64,000 nucleotides of DNA from Prevotella nigrescens (GCF_031191185.1 NZ_CP133465.1:802001-866000), one strand, 5' to 3'. Positions 52,783-60,920 are shown, numbered from the stretch's first letter. The notes: generated from the sequence alone by a model not told the origin. Made by a program: numbers and translations.

Positions 52783-52911
52783 GTTACTTTTGAGCCGTCT
52801 CAACTCACTGTCAAAAGTAACGAGGTGCTTTTCATCGGGTTTCTTTGCTACTTTCTTTGTCCGCTCGAAGCTCACGAAAGAAAGTAGCGGTCGGCAAATC
52901 TGCCGACCGCT
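52783..52911. terminator. Three successive hairpins between convergent genes
   Basis: Three inverted repeats with 11-bp arms: 52783-52793/52811-52821, 52848-52858/52877-52887, and AGCGGTCGGCA/TGCCGACCGCT at 52886-52896/52901-52911 (loop AATC). The last ends directly at the minus-strand stop codon (52912). Likely bidirectional termination. Confidence 0.75.
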
Positions 52912-53142
52912 TTACTTTGTTTGTTCTTCTTGAACGGTTATCCGTCCCGTCCTTACTTCGGGGTGCGTAGAGAAAGCCCAATTGATTTCTTCATCGGGAA
53001 GAGTGCTGTGAACGTTTCTACCCATCACCATTCCACAATCCTGAATGACCTTTTGTCGTGCTTCTTCTCTGCTCTCGGCAACCACCTCAAAAACTCCCTC
53101 GAAGATGTATTGTGTCCGTACTCTGTAAACTCTCTTTTTCAT
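52912..53142 (-). CDS. Small conserved element protein
   Basis: A 76-residue protein from the start at 53142 (MKKRVYRVRTQYIFEGVFEVVAESREEARQKVIQDCGMVMGRNVHSTLPDEEINW). One strand-helix unit (YIFEGVFEVVAESREEARQKV) resembles the small DpnD/PcfM-type domain found in conjugative elements, where a helix with EARQKV follows a beta strand. Function unknown. Last gene of the minus-strand set 56147-52912; it overlaps the gene before it only if the longer start at 53157 is used. Confidence 0.65.
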   Translation of the reverse strand: MKKRVYRVRTQYIFEGVFEVVAESREEARQKVIQDCGMVMGRNVHSTLPDEEINWAFSTHPEVRTGRITVQEEQTK

Positions 53143-53146
53143 ATTC

Positions 53147-53401
53147 TCAAAATTCAACCTTTAATAATCTGTGTTCCATTGGTTCTCCATTGGATAACCT
53201 GCGGTGGGTAAGCCAAAAATGATGTGTGCCGTAACCATAGGCAAAGAACTTGTCGAGTTCCGTTTCTTCGACTATCCTCTTGACGGCTGCCCTCAGTTCC
53301 TCCTCATTGGCGGATAAGGTAATGGCATTGATTACCCTTACAAGGATATGGGGTATCTCGTCCGCCCAGTTGCATACGATGCTTTCTATTTCTGCTTTCA
53401 T
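53147..53401 (-). CDS. Small conserved hypothetical element protein
   Basis: An 84-residue protein (MKAEIESIVCNWADEIPHILVRVINAITLSANEEELRAAVKRIVEETELDKFFAYGYGTHHFWL). Mostly helical, with a conserved-looking GYGTHHFWLTHR segment. No family recognised. It lies 34 bases after the PcfJ gene and just before the gene ending at 52912, in the same operon orientation. Confidence 0.6.
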   Translation of the reverse strand: MKAEIESIVCNWADEIPHILVRVINAITLSANEEELRAAVKRIVEETELDKFFAYGYGTHHFWLTHRRLSNGEPMEHRLLKVEF

Positions 53402-53434
53402 ATCTGTGATGTTTTGGTGATTGGTGATTGTTGC

Positions 53435-54709
53435 TTATGCTGTCGCTCTCATTCTCTGCCTAATCAATTTGCGATTGGCATTGACAAGGCTCACTATTTG
53501 GTCGTGATATTCCGTATTCTTGTTGCACACGCCACGACTTTGCACCACTTTGAGCGTGTCCAAATTAACCTCAATCGTTTCTATCCGTCTACCCTCAATG
53601 GTCGCCGAAAGGATAAGCGAGTTCTCTTTGAGATAGTAGGTATTGTCGAATACGCAATGGTGCATTGCCACACCCTCATCCAAATGTTCCTGCACGCTCT
53701 CCAAAACGTGGACTTGGATTGTGCCATCCGTGAATGAGATACCGAAGAACTTTGATTTGAGTTCGTGGAAACGCTTTTCATCCTCCATTGCCTTTTTGCG
53801 TTTCTTCTCCTTTTCTTCCTTTTCCCTTTGTCTGCGGAGTTCGTTTTGTCTTAGGTCGTGTTCCGTATGCAGGTCGGTGGGGCAAACATACTTGGGGCTG
53901 TGTATGTCCTTGCCCAATCTGCGGAGCATATCCACATAGTCGCACCATATTGAAATGTCCTCTATGTCGTAGCCGTTGCGAGTGGCAACCTTATAGGACT
54001 GCCAACAAACGTCAAATGTCCGTGAATTATCAAGAAAGTATTTCAAATGTTCGGTTCTACCTGCTTTCAGCAAGGTTTCCGCTCGACTGTCGGACAATAG
54101 GGCAGGTATGAGAACGGTTGGTGCGATGTCGTGAAAATCGTCCCTAAAACCATTTCTACGAAGTGTCTCTGCAACCTTGAACTTGGGATATATCAGTGAA
54201 TACGATATATGGCGGTAGGCTTCGTTATCGTTTCTCACTGCCATAGGCGAGCAATAGGAAAAGGTGTCGATGTATCTACCCAGTACTCTTTGAACGGCAA
54301 CAATCGTCTTTCGTCCTTGTGCGTTCCACCAATACTGACCGATTTCAATAGTGTATGATGATGCCTTGCAACCTTTCTCCATTTCCACAGAAAGAAGAAA
54401 CATTCTTAATACTTGGTACTCTTTACAAGTGGTAAGTATCGTAAAGTATTGCTTCTGTCTTATCTTACGTTCAAAAGTCGTTCGGACTTGCAACTTTGCT
54501 CTACAATGAGGGCAAGTGCATGTATATGCCGGCTTTTCCATTGTCCAACTATGTCCACAATCCATACAAGTGGTACGACCTTTGGGTAATCGATAGGCGA
54601 AATGGTCTATACACTCACGGAATGCCCATTTACTCTGTGTCTTGGTTATCGGTCGTAAGTTCTTGCCCTCTGCAAGTACTGCTTTCTCAAACTTGTTTCT
54701 CGGTTTCAT
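53435..54709 (-). CDS. PcfJ domain protein
   Basis: A 424-residue protein of the PcfJ family, first named from enterococcal plasmid pCF10 and common in Bacteroidetes elements. Zinc-finger-like pairs CMDCGHSW and CTCPHCRAKL at about 48-80 suggest nucleic-acid binding. The C-terminal part HVLESVQEHLDEGVAMHHCVFDNTYYLKENSLILSATIEGRRIETIEVNLDTLKVVQSRGVCNK is the characteristic PcfJ segment with the MHHC motif. Biochemical role unknown. It forms an operon with ardA and pcfK. Confidence 0.83.
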   Translation of the reverse strand: MKPRNKFEKAVLAEGKNLRPITKTQSKWAFRECIDHFAYRLPKGRTTCMDCGHSWTMEKPAYTCTCPHCRAKLQVRTTFERKIRQKQYFTILTTCKEYQVLRMFLLSVEMEKGCKASSYTIEIGQYWWNAQGRKTIVAVQRVLGRYIDTFSYCSPMAVRNDNEAYRHISYSLIYPKFKVAETLRRNGFRDDFHDIAPTVLIPALLSDSRAETLLKAGRTEHLKYFLDNSRTFDVCWQSYKVATRNGYDIEDISIWCDYVDMLRRLGKDIHSPKYVCPTDLHTEHDLRQNELRRQREKEEKEKKRKKAMEDEKRFHELKSKFFGISFTDGTIQVHVLESVQEHLDEGVAMHHCVFDNTYYLKENSLILSATIEGRRIETIEVNLDTLKVVQSRGVCNKNTEYHDQIVSLVNANRKLIRQRMRATA

Positions 54710-54725
54710 AATCTTTCCTCCTCAA

Positions 54726-55256
54726 TTAGTTGTTTCGAAATACATAGCCATCCTTATACCAAAAGTCCGTACAAAAAAGGTCATCGGCATATTTGGAGAA
54801 GTCAAAATATATCAGCGCAAAATCGGGTAAGTCGTTCTCCATTTTCGCAAGCTCCTCCGCAAAATCTTCCCTGCTTGCATAACTGCCTATGTAGGCGGAT
54901 TGGAAAGCCTTTACAAGGCTGTATGCGTCTTGGGTGAATTGGGCGTTGTTACCGTCCGCCCATACCCAAAAGGTTTCTTGCTCCTTGTCGCTCAGTCTGT
55001 CCAACTCGTCCCGAAGTTCAAAGAAGTTTTCCTCCAAATGCCCTTCATCTATCAGACCATCGGGGATTTCCTCCCACGCTTGGAACATCAATTCGGGTTC
55101 TTCCTCGTCCTCGTGTATCTCGGCACAATGTTCGATAAAGTCGTCTAAATCGTAGAAGTCCGAAAGTTCCACCCACTCGCCCTGCAATGAGCCGTTGTTG
55201 TACTTAGCATAAGTGCCTACATAGATGCGTGCTTCGTTCAATTCCTTTGTTTCCAT
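54726..55256 (-). CDS. ardA: Antirestriction protein ArdA
   Basis: A 176-residue acidic protein that mimics B-form DNA and inhibits type I restriction enzymes, protecting the element on entry into a new host. ARIYVGTYAKYNNGSLQGEWVELSDFYDLDDFIEHCAEIHEDEEEPELMFQAWEEIP and the repeated Asp/Glu-rich helices are typical of ArdA, and the length fits (about 165-180). Located between PcfJ and PcfK in one minus-strand operon. Confidence 0.9.
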   Translation of the reverse strand: METKELNEARIYVGTYAKYNNGSLQGEWVELSDFYDLDDFIEHCAEIHEDEEEPELMFQAWEEIPDGLIDEGHLEENFFELRDELDRLSDKEQETFWVWADGNNAQFTQDAYSLVKAFQSAYIGSYASREDFAEELAKMENDLPDFALIYFDFSKYADDLFCTDFWYKDGYVFRNN

Positions 55257-55277
55257 TTCCTTTTGTTGTTTAGAGGG

Positions 55278-55694
55278 TTAAAACTCGAATAGTGAGGGTT
55301 GTGCTATCTGCTGTTCCACTTGTTTCTCCGCTTTTGGTTTCTTGGCGGTCAGTTTGCGGTATTCCTCCGCTTGGTATCGCTCGATAGCCTTTTTCCGTGC
55401 TTCTGCTTTTTCCTCCTCCGTAAGTTCGATAGTATGGTTTACCACGACTTGGCAGTTGATGGACTTGCCCACCTCGATGTTATCCTCATCGTAATAGTGA
55501 ACGGCAAGGGAATATACCTCTTCATCAGACAGACCTGCACAACCCATTCTTTGGACTTCCGTCAAGATGTAGGTAATGCACTCGTCTATGTTCTTGTTCT
55601 CTTTGCGGAAATTCTCCGCAAAGAGTTCATCGTATGATGCTCTCGTTTCCAAATAGTTTTGGATAACGTCCTTGAAATGTTCTGTTCCTTTCAT
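55278..55694 (-). CDS. PcfK-like protein
   Basis: A 138-residue protein: N-terminal helices (MKGTEHFKDVIQNYLETRASYDELFAENFRKENKNIDECITYILTEVQRMGCAGLSDEEVYSLAVHYYDEDNIEVG) and a long Glu/Lys-rich helix toward IAQPSLFEF. This matches the PcfK family, usually encoded together with PcfJ, as here (ardA between). Function unknown. The C-terminal SLFEF resembles a clamp-binding peptide, which is speculation. Confidence 0.8.
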   Translation of the reverse strand: MKGTEHFKDVIQNYLETRASYDELFAENFRKENKNIDECITYILTEVQRMGCAGLSDEEVYSLAVHYYDEDNIEVGKSINCQVVVNHTIELTEEEKAEARKKAIERYQAEEYRKLTAKKPKAEKQVEQQIAQPSLFEF

Positions 55695-55706
55695 TGTCTT
55701 ATATAG

Positions 55707-55925
55707 TTAGATGGTTTCTAAAATGATTTCTTGGATATGAATAGGTTCAACTTCTGAAAAGAGATAGAGTATAAATTCCTTTCTGTCCTTCCGATAGAGT
55801 TCCTTGTATAGTTCCCCAAAGGTGGATATGTTTCCGTTGAGGTAAACCGATACCATATACTCGAAGATGTTGTCCACTTCGTAGTATCTGCATTGCTGTG
55901 CGATTGTCTTGCTTCTTCTTTTCAT
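55707..55925 (-). CDS. Small hypothetical element protein
   Basis: A 72-residue protein (MKRRSKTIAQQCRYYEVDNIFEYMVSVYLNGNISTFGELYKELYRKDRKEFILYLFSEV). Helical; no recognised family. It lies 12 bases before pcfK in the same operon and 12 bases after the small membrane protein gene. Confidence 0.6.
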   Translation of the reverse strand: MKRRSKTIAQQCRYYEVDNIFEYMVSVYLNGNISTFGELYKELYRKDRKEFILYLFSEVEPIHIQEIILETI

Positions 55926-55937
55926 ATATCTGTCTGT

Positions 55938-56147
55938 TTAAGAAATGAGTATCCAAAGTATTGTCCCGATGATGAGGGCATAAGCCAAAATGTATGCGGC
56001 GATTGCCAAAGCAATGGTAAGGAGTAGCCGAATGAGGAGTTTTCCCACACATATCCATGCCAGCCAAAGCCAGACGCTTCCGCCACAAAGGAGAGAGCCT
56101 GCGAGTGCAAGTACCACCCAAATTGATATTTTGTATCTCAGTTTCAT
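55938..56147 (-). CDS. Small membrane protein
   Basis: A 69-residue, very hydrophobic protein (ISIWVVLALAGSLLCGGSVWLWLAWICVGKLLIRLLLTIALAIAAYILAYALIIGTILWILIS), probably two or three membrane helices. First gene of the minus-strand accessory operon at the right end. No family recognised. A second overlapping frame on the same strand is judged a shadow. Confidence 0.55.
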   Translation of the reverse strand: MKLRYKISIWVVLALAGSLLCGGSVWLWLAWICVGKLLIRLLLTIALAIAAYILAYALIIGTILWILIS

Positions 56148-56680
56148 CTTGTCTGATTTTTTTGATTTTATGCGGATTTTAGAGGTGAGGGAGTTGAGTT
56201 TCCATTTTCTTTTTCCCTGCTTCTCGCATATCCGACATTTTTTTTATGCGTCTTTCCGTCGGGTCGGTCGTTTTCGTTTCAGTGGCGTAAAAAGGTAGGG
56301 CTTAGGACAAACAAGGTTTTATGGCGAGAATACTACCTGCAATGAAATGGAAGTGTGGAGATTGTCGTCTAAACGGCTTGCCGCCCCGACCTTTTTTGTC
56401 CGTGGAAGCCCGGAACTACCTTTGCCGCTGACAACGAACAACCGATCCCGACATAATACACGGGCATAAGTGGAGGATGTGCAGACGGAGAAGCGGGGCG
56501 AAAACAAAAAACGCAGTTTTCGAGACTGCATCTTATCATAAAAACGGAATACACGGAAAACAAAAAGCCGCCCCAACGGACGGCTCTATGAAAATAATTT
56601 GGAGAAAATTCTTTTTTCTCACGATATACCTTTATCTTTGCAATAGGTTATTCGAGTTATGCAAAGCGTTGTATATCACT

Positions 56681-56785
56681 GTTGAAGATAGGTCGCTAAA
56701 TCATTACCTACTGCATTTTTGACTTATGCCTACCGTGATCGTCGTAAGTTGAAGATAGGTCGCTAAATCATTACCTACTGCATTT
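56681..56785. repeat. Two 38-bp direct repeats with a 29-bp spacer (CRISPR-like)
   Basis: Identical 38-bp copies at 56681-56718 and 56748-56785. Each contains TAGGT and ACCTA separated by 12 bases, so it could form a short stem. The spacer is 29 bases. Repeat and spacer lengths fit a one-spacer CRISPR array, but there are no cas genes in the window. A simple duplication is the alternative. Confidence 0.4.
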
Positions 56786-57020
56786 CATAACTCATAAGGC
56801 TGTTCATAGCCAATTACTTAGACCTAAATGATAGATTTTTTTATAAAAGATATATATGTTTTCTTCAGAAAAGTATAATCATTCTGAAAAGAAGGTATAA
56901 TGTATTTCCATATTTGAATGGTATCAAAATAGTAATTCGACAGGATACGAAGTGGAAAACAGCATTGCTTCGCTGCCGGAAATATTCTATAGAAAAAATA
57001 AGATTGTATGATTTAATTTG

Positions 57021-57028
57021 TACTTTTG
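57021..57028 (+). promoter_or_regulatory. -7 box TACTTTTG for the DUF2284 gene
   Basis: TAnnTTTG match 78 bases before the start at 57106. Together with the preceding G and following C it also reads GTACTTTTGC, a CTnDOT-type core. Confidence 0.5.
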
Positions 57029-57105
57029 CAATAGATTAAAATCAATGGACATCTTGTTTAGAACACGAGACAAGATGTGCTGAAACCAAAAAGTCCTATA
57101 CGAAA

Positions 57106-57732
57106 ATGATGGAAATACGTTCTTTAACAAGCATCGGGAGTGCTGAAGGCAAAGGTTTTGAACTTACTCATGTTACTGCCATGCTTCCTGTTGCCGATTA
57201 TGTTGCAGGATTTCGTAACATAGAGAAGTTTCTTGGATTATGTAAACAATGTCCTAAGTTCGGACAGTCATGGACTTGTCCTCCCTGCGAATTCGATGTC
57301 AAGGCTTTTGTCGACAACTTTAAATATGCACATATACTTGGTTCGAAAATGACCTTCGACGATGTTATACTTGCTTCGACGGTAACTCCGGAGGCTGTAA
57401 ACACTGTGTGTAGAGACGCAATGCGTTATGGCTTGACAAAAGCATCGGCATACCTACGCCGTTACGAACATAAATATCCAGGCAGTATCTGCTTTCTCGG
57501 CTCGCAATGCCTGCTTTGTGGCAACAAACCTTGTGCGCGTTCAAACAGCGAACCCTGTAGACACCCGGACGATGTGCGAGTTTCGTTAGAGGCTGTGGGG
57601 TTCGACTTAGGGAAGACAACGCAAGATTTATTAGGTATTGAACTGAAATGGGGCAAGCATGGACGCTTACCCCAATATATAACGCTTGTTACTGCATTGT
57701 TGACTAACGATGCTACATTGCGTTTAGAATAA
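57106..57732 (+). CDS. DUF2284 metal-binding protein
   Basis: A 208-residue Cys-rich protein of the DUF2284 family. Clusters LCKQCPKFGQSWTCPPCEFD at about 44-63 and CFLGSQCLLCGNKPCARSNSEPCRHPDD at about 128-155 suggest iron-sulfur or zinc binding; the C-terminal VGFDLGKTTQDLLGIELKW is characteristic. Predicted role (often annotated as metal-binding) is not proven. Two ATG codons in tandem at the start; a -7 box lies upstream. First chromosomal gene to the right of the element. Confidence 0.82.
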   Translation: MMEIRSLTSIGSAEGKGFELTHVTAMLPVADYVAGFRNIEKFLGLCKQCPKFGQSWTCPPCEFDVKAFVDNFKYAHILGSKMTFDDVILASTVTPEAVNTVCRDAMRYGLTKASAYLRRYEHKYPGSICFLGSQCLLCGNKPCARSNSEPCRHPDDVRVSLEAVGFDLGKTTQDLLGIELKWGKHGRLPQYITLVTALLTNDATLRLE

Positions 57733-57769
57733 AGCCGGAAGGCTATGTCGCAGTTTTTGCTTAATGTAG

Positions 57770-58462
57770 TTATATCTTTCTTACAGTAACATGAATGCAA
57801 TGCTGGCTGCGCTCGAATATAGCCCAGCATTCGCCTTTTTCCCGTAAATCGGAAATAACTTTTCCTAAAATATTGCACATCGTTTCGTTGCTTACTGCCT
57901 TGCCACTCTTGCCAGTACGATTGAAACGGGTGTAACTTATATCGAAAGTTGTTCCATACAGATGTGCAGAACTGTCGTCCGTATTATTTTTTGCCTGTCG
58001 AGTTCTTTCTATATCTCTGCGTGTCTTGAACATCGAAGTTACAACTATGCGATGTTCACGATAGTCGCCTTTGTCTAATTCGGCTTGAAATCTTTTACCA
58101 ATCTCTTTTAGAACACTCTTTGCGCCCTTTGTCAGATAAGGTGAAGAGTCTGTCAGCCTATCTATCAGATAATATCCATTAGATTCTACAAGTTTCAGAC
58201 GCCTGTGGTTGTCTTCTAACTTCGCACGTGAATCAATAGGAGTTACCCCATATTTCTTTGCTGCGTAAAGTTGCTCGCCATGAATGTCCTTAAATTGATA
58301 AGCACTTTGCATAGCAACATTATCGTCTCGGAAAGTTTCTCCCTCACTACTACTTTTACTACTTGCACATGCTGCAGTAAATGTTATTACAGTTGCAAAA
58401 ACACTTGTATGCAGTGCGTTTCGCAAACTTTTCCTGGTGTTGTTTCTTACAGTTATTTGCAT
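57770..58462 (-). CDS. DUF5715 family lipoprotein-like protein
   Basis: A 230-residue exported protein. The hydrophobic N-terminus (NALHTSVFATVITFTAAC) ends in a possible lipobox. The mature part has YGVTPIDSRAKLEDNHRRLKLVESNGYYLIDRLTDSSPYLTKGAKSVLKEIGKRF and SSAHLYGTTFDISYTRFN, ending HCIHVTVRKI. This resembles DUF5715, which is related to D-Ala-D-Ala carboxypeptidase-like folds with SxHxxGxAFD (here SSAHLYGTTFDIS). A peptidoglycan role is suggested by that resemblance only. It follows the small gene at 58656 by two bases. Confidence 0.75.
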   Translation of the reverse strand: MQITVRNNTRKSLRNALHTSVFATVITFTAACASSKSSSEGETFRDDNVAMQSAYQFKDIHGEQLYAAKKYGVTPIDSRAKLEDNHRRLKLVESNGYYLIDRLTDSSPYLTKGAKSVLKEIGKRFQAELDKGDYREHRIVVTSMFKTRRDIERTRQAKNNTDDSSAHLYGTTFDISYTRFNRTGKSGKAVSNETMCNILGKVISDLREKGECWAIFERSQHCIHVTVRKI

Positions 58463-58464
58463 AA

Positions 58465-58656
58465 TTATTTTAGTTGAATGATTATATCTGCTATATCTTT
58501 CGGCTCATTAAAAGACATTCCCATTTTCAATTCATCGTCAGAAAGTTCATTCAATAGGTCCCTTGCTGCCAATTCACTAATTAAAGGGTCGCCATTATCG
58601 GTCTTCCGAGCCAGAAGGTCGTCTAAAATCAGTTGTCTATATTCTTGCACGTCCAT
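58465..58656 (-). CDS. Small acidic hypothetical protein
   Basis: A 63-residue protein (MDVQEYRQLILDDLLARKTDNGDPLISELAARDLLNELSDDELKMGMSFNEPKDIADIIIQLK). The start at 58656 is chosen because the promoter -7 box TATCTTTG (minus strand, 58697-58690) lies too close to the longer start at 58692. No family recognised. Cotranscribed with the DUF5715 gene. Confidence 0.6.
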   Translation of the reverse strand: MDVQEYRQLILDDLLARKTDNGDPLISELAARDLLNELSDDELKMGMSFNEPKDIADIIIQLK

Positions 58657-58689
58657 ATCTAAACATTTTATTACTGATAGAAATCGCTG

Positions 58690-58737
58690 CAAAGATAATA
58701 TATTTTTCAGTCAACAGTATTTTATTTTGTATCTTTG
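58690..58737. promoter_or_regulatory. Divergent promoters for the small gene and ogt
   Basis: Two -7 boxes TATCTTTG: minus strand at 58697-58690 and plus strand at 58730-58737. Both fit TAnnTTTG exactly. Confidence 0.65.
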
Positions 58738-58763
58738 CACTATTAATAATGTATTTTCACATA

Positions 58764-59255
58764 ATGCAAAAAATACAAACATACAAATCGCCTTTAGGCG
58801 AATTAACACTTGTTAGCAACGGAATGGCATTAACGGGCATATGGTTTGAAAGTCAAAAGCCACTACTACAAATCCTACAATCGCCATACGAGGAATGCAA
58901 TCTCCCTGTTTTCGATGATACAAAACGATGGTTAGACATCTACTTTGAAGGAAAAGAACCAGATTTTACCCCAAAGCTATGCCCCGAGGGATCAGAATTC
59001 CGCCAACAAGTGTGGCAAGAACTACTAAACATTCCATACGGCAAAACTACAACCTACGGCACATTATCAAAACAAATAGCCATTCAACTAAACAAACAAA
59101 AAATGTCGGCACAAGCTATAGGCGGAGCTGTGGGACACAATCCAATATCTATCATTATTCCGTGTCACCGTGTTGTGGGAGCGAATGGAACAATGACAGG
59201 CTATGCCGGCGGCATTTGGCGAAAAGAATATTTGTTGAAATTAGAAACTTATTAG
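58764..59255 (+). CDS. ogt: Methylated-DNA-protein cysteine methyltransferase
   Basis: A suicide repair enzyme that transfers the methyl group from O6-methylguanine to its own Cys. The active-site motif is IIPCHRVVGANG, with GGAVGHNPI before it and the GxxxTYGxLS helix (YGKTTTYGTLSKQIA) upstream, so the order is that of Ogt/MGMT. 163 residues from 58764; the in-frame ATG at 58749 is nearly at the expected transcription start and less likely. No AraC-type Ada domain is attached. Confidence 0.9.
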   Translation: MQKIQTYKSPLGELTLVSNGMALTGIWFESQKPLLQILQSPYEECNLPVFDDTKRWLDIYFEGKEPDFTPKLCPEGSEFRQQVWQELLNIPYGKTTTYGTLSKQIAIQLNKQKMSAQAIGGAVGHNPISIIIPCHRVVGANGTMTGYAGGIWRKEYLLKLETY

Positions 59256-59379
59256 TCGTACCCTAAAAAGACCACTCCACCAAGAAGTTATCCCAATCTA
59301 ACTTTGGTAGTGCTTGGTCTCATGAAACTTAAAACATAGAAAAAGCAGCCAATTATTTGGCAGATAAGAAAATAAGCCG

Positions 59380-59387
59380 TAATTTTG
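59380..59387 (+). promoter_or_regulatory. -7 box TAATTTTG for rpsU
   Basis: TAnnTTTG match 66 bases before the rpsU start, in the 197-base gap after ogt, which otherwise holds nothing recognised. Confidence 0.5.
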
Positions 59388-59452
59388 CACACTAAAATGG
59401 CATAATGCCATTTGGTGAATGTTTAACATAATTAATAATAAAACAAACAAGC

Positions 59453-59644
59453 ATGATTATTGTACCAGTTAAAGATGGCGAGAACATCGAAAGAGCACTT
59501 AAGAAATTTAAGAGAAAGTTTGAAAAGACAGGTGTTGTAAAAGAACTTCGTTCTCGTCAACAATTTGACAAACCTTCTGTTAAAAAACGCTTGAAGATGG
59601 AACGTGCTATCTATGTACAGCGTCTTCGTAATGCAGAAGAGTAA
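59453..59644 (+). CDS. rpsU: 30S ribosomal protein S21
   Basis: A 63-residue ribosomal protein (MIIVPVKDGENIERALKKFKRKFEKTGVVKELRSRQQFDKPSVKKRLKMERAIYVQRLRN). The conserved ERALKKFKRKxxKTGVxxELRxRxxFxKPS core is complete. S21 acts in initiation near the anti-Shine-Dalgarno end of 16S rRNA. Followed by xerC after 73 bases. Confidence 0.95.
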   Translation: MIIVPVKDGENIERALKKFKRKFEKTGVVKELRSRQQFDKPSVKKRLKMERAIYVQRLRNAEE

Positions 59645-59717
59645 AATTATTCTGCGAAAATTTGGTAGTTAAAATAATATTCAGTAACTTCGTTGCCAAG
59701 AGATAAGTATTGCAACG

Positions 59718-60608
59718 ATGTTGAATATAGAAAACTTTTTGAAGTTCTTGCAGTTGGAGCGGAATTATTCGCAGAAAACAGTAGATGATTATAAAGCTGA
59801 TTTAGAACAGTTTGAATTATTCTTCGGAAAGTTAAAAGCAGATTTGTCTTGGGAAGATGTTGATGGAGACATTATTCGGGACTGGATAGAACAAATGATG
59901 GATAAGGGAAATGCTCCCTCTTCTGTAAATAGAAGATTAAGCGCCCTACGTTCATATTATCGATATGCATTAAAAAGAGGATTTATTGAAGCTGATCCTA
60001 CTTATAACATTCGGGGACCTAAAAATAAAAAAGTTCTTCCGCAATTTCTGAAAGAAACAGAGATGGATAAACTGATAGACCCTAAAATGTGGACAGATAA
60101 ATATAAAGATGTTCTCGCGCGTGCTATAATAATAATGTTCTATTCTACTGGTGTCAGAGTTTCTGAACTTGTGGGCTTAAATGTGGAAGATGTAAATTTC
60201 ATAACCCATGAATTAAAAGTAACGGGAAAGCGAAATAAACAACGGATAATTCCGTTTGGTGAAGAACTCGAAGAAACGTTGATGACATATTTGCAAAGTC
60301 GTAATCCAAAAACGGAAGGGCAAAATGCCTTATTCGTAAATGGAAAAGGTGAACGAGTAACTACAAGCCAGGTAAGAACGATGGTGAAAGTGAACATTGC
60401 AAAGGTCTCAACATTAAAGAAAAAATCGCCACATGTTCTTCGGCACACATTTGCAACGGCAATGCTAAATCATAAAGCAGAATTGGGAAGTGTGAAGAAA
60501 TTACTCGGACATGAAAGTATTGCAACGACAGAAATATACACACACGTAACTTTCGAACAGCTGAAAGAAACATATAACGAAGCTCACCCACGGGCTAACC
60601 TTAAATAA
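59718..60608 (+). CDS. xerC: Tyrosine recombinase XerC/XerD type
   Basis: A 296-residue recombinase for chromosome dimer resolution. The N-terminal SAM-like DNA-binding domain (MLNIENFLKFLQLERNYSQKTVDDYKADLEQF) is followed by the catalytic domain with R (STGVRVSELVGL), the HVLRHTFATAML box (H, R), and the GHESIATTEIYTHV box (H and nucleophile Tyr). Unlike the element integrase it keeps the first Arg. Whether it is XerC or XerD cannot be decided here. In this phylum the gene usually sits before hpf, as here. Confidence 0.88.
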   Translation: MLNIENFLKFLQLERNYSQKTVDDYKADLEQFELFFGKLKADLSWEDVDGDIIRDWIEQMMDKGNAPSSVNRRLSALRSYYRYALKRGFIEADPTYNIRGPKNKKVLPQFLKETEMDKLIDPKMWTDKYKDVLARAIIIMFYSTGVRVSELVGLNVEDVNFITHELKVTGKRNKQRIIPFGEELEETLMTYLQSRNPKTEGQNALFVNGKGERVTTSQVRTMVKVNIAKVSTLKKKSPHVLRHTFATAMLNHKAELGSVKKLLGHESIATTEIYTHVTFEQLKETYNEAHPRANLK

Positions 60609-60623
60609 AAAAAGGAGGTAATT

Positions 60624-60920
60624 ATGGACGTTAAAATTCAATCAATTCATTTTGAGACTACCGAAAAATTAGATGCTTTCATTAACAAGAAAGTTGAGAA
60701 GTTATCGAAAACTTATGAAGATATTCAGAAAGTAGAGGTGCAATTGAAAGTCGAGAAACCCGCTGTATCTATGAATAAGACGACAAGTTTTACGGTCTTA
60801 ATACCTGGAAATAAGTTGTTTGCAGAGAAAACCTGCAATACCTTCGAAGAAGGAGTCGACTTGTGCTTAGATGCAATGAAGGTTCAACTCACGAAAGTAA
60901 AGGAAAAACAAAGAAAGTAA
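60624..60920 (+). CDS. hpf: Ribosome hibernation-promoting factor (HPF/RaiA)
   Basis: A 98-residue protein that binds idle ribosomes under stress. Beta-alpha-beta-beta-beta-alpha pattern: MDVKIQSIHFETTEKLDAFINKKVEKLSKTYEDIQKVEVQLKVEKPAVSMNKTTSFTVLIPGNKLFAEKTCNTFEEGVDLCLDAM. It corresponds to short HPF. The ribosome site AAAGGAGGTAATT is very strong, which is unusual in this phylum. 15 bases after xerC. Confidence 0.9.
   Translation: MDVKIQSIHFETTEKLDAFINKKVEKLSKTYEDIQKVEVQLKVEKPAVSMNKTTSFTVLIPGNKLFAEKTCNTFEEGVDLCLDAMKVQLTKVKEKQRK

Larger units (their letters stand above)
56148..57105. other. Noncoding region spanning the right end of the element
   Basis: No convincing gene in about 960 bases. 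56148-56590 is GC-richer and element-like, with hairpins GCAGT/ACTGC (about 56513-56530) and AGCCG/CGGCT (56566-56585; T5 follows on the minus strand). From about 56590 the sequence becomes AT-rich and chromosome-like. It contains the 38-bp direct repeats at 56681-56785 and ends with the -7 box TACTTTTG at 57021-57028. The element's right end is probably near 56590-56640. Confidence 0.55.

Noticed and set aside
56319..56722. Short frames on both strands near the right end
   Set aside because: No family resemblance, and they cross hairpins and the composition shift.
56805..56840. Third degenerate copy of the 38-bp repeat
   Set aside because: Only scattered matches (for example ACCTAAATGATAG); too weak to count.
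57020..57029. GTACTTTTGC as certain right attachment site
   Set aside because: It is equally explained as the -7 box of the DUF2284 gene and lies on the strand opposite to the left candidate.
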